DNA of 11,170 nt from NCBI GenBank assembly GCA_016871475.1, contig VHDG01000046.1, forward strand, positions 1 to 11,170. Reading direction: 5' to 3'. The notes beneath the pieces are model-generated. The model was not told the origin of the DNA. It worked only from the letters and a program-made list of their open reading frames with translations, and did not search any database. The stretch's first letter is position 1, and each line of letters begins with the position of its first letter. The translations under genes and the position numbers were made by a program. Below, in pieces: positions 8,230 to 11,170 of this stretch. Origin of the DNA: Verrucomicrobiota bacterium. GTDB taxonomy: Bacteria > Verrucomicrobiota > Verrucomicrobiia > Limisphaerales > UBA11320.

Positions 8230-9324
8230 ATTTCCAATCCACCCATCCGGCGAAGCCAGGGTGGTGCTTACGACCTTGTCGGTCTGAGCACTCACCGCCG
8301 GCTCGGGGGAGGTGGGCGTGTAGTTGTATGCCGTAGCCTGCGGCCTCGGACTGATCGGATCAAACACGCGATAACTCGCCGTCACCGCATCCCGGGTCAG
8401 GTCCTCTCTCATCAGCACTTCCCCACTCTGCGCATCCACTCGCACTCCCAACATCCTCCCGATTCCTTTCCCTTGTAACGAAATGTTCCATGCCAAAGTG
8501 AGCTGATCGCGATTCAGCGGAAGCCAGACCCGCTCCAAGCTGGCCGGTCCGTCCAATCCTTCAGCCGCAAACTGCCTTCGTCCGTTGTCGGCCTCCACCT
8601 CAACCCCATCCTCCGGTTCCTCACCCACTGCCCACATCGCCATTCGCAATGCCTGGCTCTCACTCACACCTGGACGGCCAAGCGCCTGTCTCCACTGCGG
8701 TACGCGCCGATCCGCAGAGGCTGCGGGATCGGGAAGGAAGGACGAAGATATCGCCACCAACTCTCCCTGGGGTGTGACCGTCGCCTTCATCAACGCTCCA
8801 TCAATACGGATCCCCGCCATCTCCTGCACCCACATCAACATCCACACGCCTGTCTGCGGATCCTCATGGCTACGTTCCGGACGAGCCTCGCCGGGAAGCA
8901 GGATGCGCGCGTCATGACCGAACAGGTCCTTGTTGGTATTGATGTAGTTCCTGACCACTGCTTCGGCATCAGCGCCGGTGATGCGAACAGGCTTTCCTTG
9001 GGCCTTGTGCCAGGCAACCCTCCCGTTGTCGATTCTCGCAGGGGAAAGAAGCTCTTCCGTCGAATAAAGAAACCTGGGGCTTTGAGTGATTGGATGCCAG
9101 TGGACCTTAAGACCGCGCTTAGACCGAGCAAGGCGATCCACGGCAGCGGATTGTAACTCGGTCACCCGGCTGCGTTCGATAAGACCCGTCAGCCGCACAT
9201 CATAGTTCACATCATGCGTAGCCGCCGTATATGCGCGGGGGGGGACATTCAGGATAGCCGCCAGAGCGAACCAGAGTTTAAGCCGAGAGAAGGCCTGGGG
9301 AATTGGAGTCAGAGTTAAACCCAT
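8227..9324 (-). CDS. M36 (fungalysin) metallopeptidase, N-terminal part: signal peptide and propeptide, ending at an in-frame TGA
   Basis: This 365-residue frame is the front of a secreted zinc peptidase; the body lies downstream in the same frame (8226-4801). Residues 1 to about 34 form a signal peptide (basic/aromatic start, hydrophobic KLWFALAAIL, AYTA before the likely cut). Residues about 120-200 fit the fungalysin/thermolysin propeptide fold (VVRNYINTNKDLFG, then MWVQEMAGIRIDGALMKATV and GELVAISSSFLPD). Residues about 275-310 (LAWNISLQGKGIGRMLG, VDAQSGEVL) are the second conserved propeptide strand region. The frame ends in ASPDGWIGN-TGA. ASPxGW is where the mature M36 peptidase normally begins, so this product alone would be an inhibitor/chaperone-like propeptide without a catalytic centre. 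All propeptide landmarks precede the stop and all catalytic ones follow it. The TGA is either a true nonsense mutation or a base error. Confidence 0.8.
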   Translation of the reverse strand: MGLTLTPIPQAFSRLKLWFALAAILNVPPRAYTAATHDVNYDVRLTGLIERSRVTELQSAAVDRLARSKRGLKVHWHPITQSPRFLYSTEELLSPARIDNGRVAWHKAQGKPVRITGADAEAVVRNYINTNKDLFGHDARILLPGEARPERSHEDPQTGVWMLMWVQEMAGIRIDGALMKATVTPQGELVAISSSFLPDPAASADRRVPQWRQALGRPGVSESQALRMAMWAVGEEPEDGVEVEADNGRRQFAAEGLDGPASLERVWLPLNRDQLTLAWNISLQGKGIGRMLGVRVDAQSGEVLMREDLTRDAVTASYRVFDPISPRPQATAYNYTPTSPEPAVSAQTDKVVSTTLASPDGWIGN

Positions 9325-9341
9325 ACAGCTTCCTTTTTTGT
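9325..9341 (-). promoter_or_regulatory. Ribosome binding site of the M36 peptidase gene
   Basis: On the minus strand the sequence reads AAAAAAGGAAGCTGT followed by ATG at 9324-9322. The AAGGA core sits about 7 nt before the start. This decides the start codon and agrees with the signal peptide that begins there. Confidence 0.7.
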
Positions 9342-9369
9342 GCTTCGGCGTTGACTGCTTGTTAGCTCC

Positions 9370-9386
9370 GACTTTCGACGAAAGTC
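9370..9386. promoter_or_regulatory. Perfect dyad (8+8, one central base) upstream of the M36 peptidase gene
   Basis: GACTTTCG-A-CGAAAGTC is an exact inverted repeat in the 169-nt gap before the peptidase gene, about 46 nt upstream of its ATG. On the minus strand it overlaps TTGACT (9388-9383), a possible -35 box, with only a weak -10 candidate (TAACAA) 18 nt further on. Position and symmetry suggest an operator or short hairpin. No regulator gene is in view and no T-run follows, so it is not a good terminator. The rest of the gap (9387-9493) has short ATGGGC/GCCCAT inverted pairs but nothing I would call. Confidence 0.35.
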
Positions 9387-9493
9387 AAGTGGAAGCTCAA
9401 GCAGTCGCAGGCAGAGTTGCACCTCACGTTATCCCAATGGGCCCGCCCATCGAGATCCTCGTGATAATCGCAATGGGCCACTCGCCACCCGGT

Positions 9494-10483
9494 TCACAGC
9501 CACGCGCGGCCCAGGTTGAAGTAGATCAGCAGGGTAAAGATGTCGGTGACGGCGAGTGTGAGGGGGCCGGCTGCGATCTTGGGATCCCATCGAAAAGCGT
9601 GCAGCAGGGTGGGAATGCTCAATCCAACGACACAAGCTGTGACCAAAGCCAGCAACACGCTCAACCCCAGCACCAGCGACTCCACCCCAAGCCCACGCCA
9701 GACTGATGCGATTCCCGCCACAGCCAGCCCACAGGCCAATCCCAACAACAACGACGTTCCGGTCTCGCGTGCAAGGGCGCTTCCCCACCATCTCCATGTA
9801 GGATGTGTATTCCGAAGTGTCTGGATCGCCAACGTCATGGCTTGAACACTCACGCTCTCCCCCAACCCCAGCACCAGGGTGAGAAAAAATGCGAGCACCA
9901 GACTGTTCGCCAGGGTGAGCTCATAAGCGCTGGTTAAAAAGGCACACAAAGTCCCGCTCAGCAAGGTCGCCACCAACCAGGGAAAACGGAATCGAAAGCC
10001 CTGCCAAGGAGAAGCGCCTCTCACCTGATTGATTCTAAAACCGATGGCTTCAAACGCCGTGTCCCACCGCTCCCTTTCCTCAAGACTCTGCATCTCCCCG
10101 GTGAACATCGAAACATCCACCACCCCCACCACCACTCGGTTCTCATCCACCACGGGAAACGCGAGAAACTTGTGCAGGATAAAGCATTCGCAGGCGTCCA
10201 GCAGGGTGGCCGTGCTCGGAATCGATATCACGCGACGAATCATCATGTCTGAAATCTTCGCCTCGGGTTGGCCCATGAGAAGACGTCGCGTGGGCAGAAC
10301 CCCCTGAAGTTTCCCTTCTGCATCCACCACGTAAAAGTACACGATGCGCTCGCCGAGTCCCTGGCGACGGATCGTCACCAACGCCCCGTCCACCGTCAGG
10401 TCCGCGCTCAGTGTGCAGAAGTCCTTGCGTGCATGCTGAAGAACCGGTTCTGCAAAATGATTGCTGGCCGTCTGGTCACGCAT
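9494..10483 (-). CDS. MgtE-type magnesium transporter homologue: CBS pair plus membrane domain, no MgtE_N domain
   Basis: A 329-residue inner-membrane protein. Residues about 25-130 look like two CBS modules (FYVVDAEGKLQGVLPTRRLL and FPVVDENRVVVGVVDVSMF), which in MgtE act as a Mg2+/nucleotide-sensing gate. A linker follows, then five hydrophobic segments at about 168-188, 194-220, 243-263, 268-292 and 303-327, as in the MgtE channel. The last segment has DPKIAAGPLTLAVTDIFTLL, matching the MgtE block with the pore Asp (here D314). The usual N-terminal superhelical MgtE_N domain is absent: family members are about 450 residues and this start leaves no room for it. The segment 2 block normally written GGNxGxQ reads GESVSVQ here, so transport may be altered or lost. 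ATG starts 6 nt after the lpxD stop with no clear Shine-Dalgarno site, suggesting translational coupling. Cation transport is inferred from the family only. Confidence 0.85.
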   Translation of the reverse strand: MRDQTASNHFAEPVLQHARKDFCTLSADLTVDGALVTIRRQGLGERIVYFYVVDAEGKLQGVLPTRRLLMGQPEAKISDMMIRRVISIPSTATLLDACECFILHKFLAFPVVDENRVVVGVVDVSMFTGEMQSLEERERWDTAFEAIGFRINQVRGASPWQGFRFRFPWLVATLLSGTLCAFLTSAYELTLANSLVLAFFLTLVLGLGESVSVQAMTLAIQTLRNTHPTWRWWGSALARETGTSLLLGLACGLAVAGIASVWRGLGVESLVLGLSVLLALVTACVVGLSIPTLLHAFRWDPKIAAGPLTLAVTDIFTLLIYFNLGRAWL

Positions 10484-10489
10484 CGCGAG

Positions 10490-11170
10490 TTAACGGGGGG
10501 TATCGCTGAACCGACGCTCAAGATCACTGACTCGACGCAACAGTTCGGGCAAATGGTGCAGGGCGATCAACTGGCGTTTGGTCTGTCGATCAGGGCGAGC
10601 GGGAGAGCCCAGCCACTTCTCGCCATCAGGGATGTGATGCATGACTCCCGATTGGGCTGCCACCACCACACCGTTCCCGAGTTTGAGGTGCCCCGCGACC
10701 CCAACCTGTCCGCCGAGGGTCACGTAATTGCCCAGGCGCGTACTCCCCGCAATGCCCACCTGAGCAACCAGGATGCAGTGTTCGCCCACAGCAACGTTGT
10801 GCCCCACCTGCACAAGGTTGTCGATCTTGGTTCCCTTGCCTATCACCGTTGCGCCCAATGCCCCCCGGTCGATGGTGACATTCGCACCGATCTCGACGTC
10901 GTCCTGAATCACCACCGTCCCCACCTGAGGGATCTTCAAATGAATTCCCTGGTCCACGACATAGCCAAAACCGTCGGAGCCGATCACCACACCGCTATGC
11001 ACCACCACCCGGGCCCCCACCTTCACTCCGTCATAGAGCGTCACACGGGGAAACAGATGAGTGCCTTCTCCAATGTGGCAGCGGCTTCCAACGGAGCATC
11101 CAGCCTCCAACACGGCTCCGGCTTCGACCGTGCTCTCGGGGCCGATGACGACATGGGGTCCGACATGTGC
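10490..11170 (-). CDS. lpxD: LpxD, UDP-3-O-acylglucosamine N-acyltransferase (3' part, runs off the window)
   Basis: Third enzyme of lipid A synthesis: it transfers an R-3-hydroxyacyl chain from acyl carrier protein to the 2-amino group of UDP-3-O-acylglucosamine in the cytoplasm. The visible 226 codons are open to the right edge, so the N-terminal uridine-binding part is missing (family length about 340). The sequence is a left-handed beta-helix of hexapeptide repeats. It carries the family signature IGANVTIDRGALG, then KIDNLVQVGHN with the expected catalytic His (codon near 10799-10801), then GGQVGVAGH, and a closing charged helix (ELLRRVSDLERRF) of the kind that ends LpxD trimers. No defect is visible. 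The gene ends in TAA, 6 nt before the next start, so the two are probably co-transcribed. LpxA is also a hexapeptide-repeat acyltransferase, but the DRGA and QVGHN blocks fit LpxD. Its presence indicates a lipid A-bearing outer membrane. Confidence 0.95.
   Translation of the reverse strand, partial: AHVGPHVVIGPESTVEAGAVLEAGCSVGSRCHIGEGTHLFPRVTLYDGVKVGARVVVHSGVVIGSDGFGYVVDQGIHLKIPQVGTVVIQDDVEIGANVTIDRGALGATVIGKGTKIDNLVQVGHNVAVGEHCILVAQVGIAGSTRLGNYVTLGGQVGVAGHLKLGNGVVVAAQSGVMHHIPDGEKWLGSPARPDRQTKRQLIALHHLPELLRRVSDLERRFSDTPR

Noticed and set aside
9400..9493. Terminator after the MgtE homologue
   Set aside because: ATGGGC/GCCCAT pairs can form small stems, but loops are too short or long and no T-run follows on the minus strand.

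Overview
The window reads as part of a Gram-negative chromosome, most likely from the Verrucomicrobiota (a Pedosphaera/Limisphaerales-like lineage) or a close PVC relative. This taxonomic call is inference. It rests on a lipid A gene (lpxD), large exported proteins with PQQ-like and W-x-x-(V/L)-G-G-type beta-propeller repeats, C-terminal tails of the kind 'LEQSA...W...ARFFRLRR', and intergenic repeats of a type I associate with that phylum. Every gene I can support is on the minus strand, so the order of transcription runs from high to low coordinates.

Layout in the direction of transcription: (1) 11170-10490, the 3' two thirds of lpxD (lipid A acyltransferase), cut by the window edge. (2) 10483-9494, a short MgtE-type magnesium-transporter homologue with a CBS pair but no MgtE_N domain, starting 6 nt after lpxD. 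(3) 9493-9325, a short intergenic stretch with a perfect 8+8 dyad near a weak promoter candidate. (4) 9324-4801, one reading frame for a secreted M36 (fungalysin) metallopeptidase fused to a PQQ-type beta-propeller and a long tail, about 1507 codons, interrupted by an in-frame TGA at the propeptide/catalytic boundary. (5) 4787-3358, a secreted beta-propeller protein whose Shine-Dalgarno site directly follows the peptidase stop codon; its frame is broken at a run of nine G. (6) 3357-2958, about 400 nt without a gene, holding an imperfect inverted-repeat element of roughly 150 bp and a hexanucleotide tandem repeat. (7) 2900 to the left edge, a secreted GH38-type alpha-mannosidase-like enzyme with an N-terminal polysaccharide-lyase-4-like domain, broken by two single-base shifts and cut by the window edge.

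The two envelope/ion genes (lpxD and the MgtE homologue) are intact over the visible part. The three large exported accessory proteins carry four reading-frame lesions between them. Three lie in or next to mononucleotide runs, which fits homopolymer miscounts in the assembly; the fourth is a nonsense codon, which does not. Real decay of the exported-protein genes, slippage at the G9 tract and sequence error cannot be separated from the sequence alone. If functional, the exported set would suit breakdown of protein and mannose- or pectin-like polysaccharide outside the cytoplasm. I found no tRNA, rRNA, CRISPR array, transposase or convincing intrinsic terminator.
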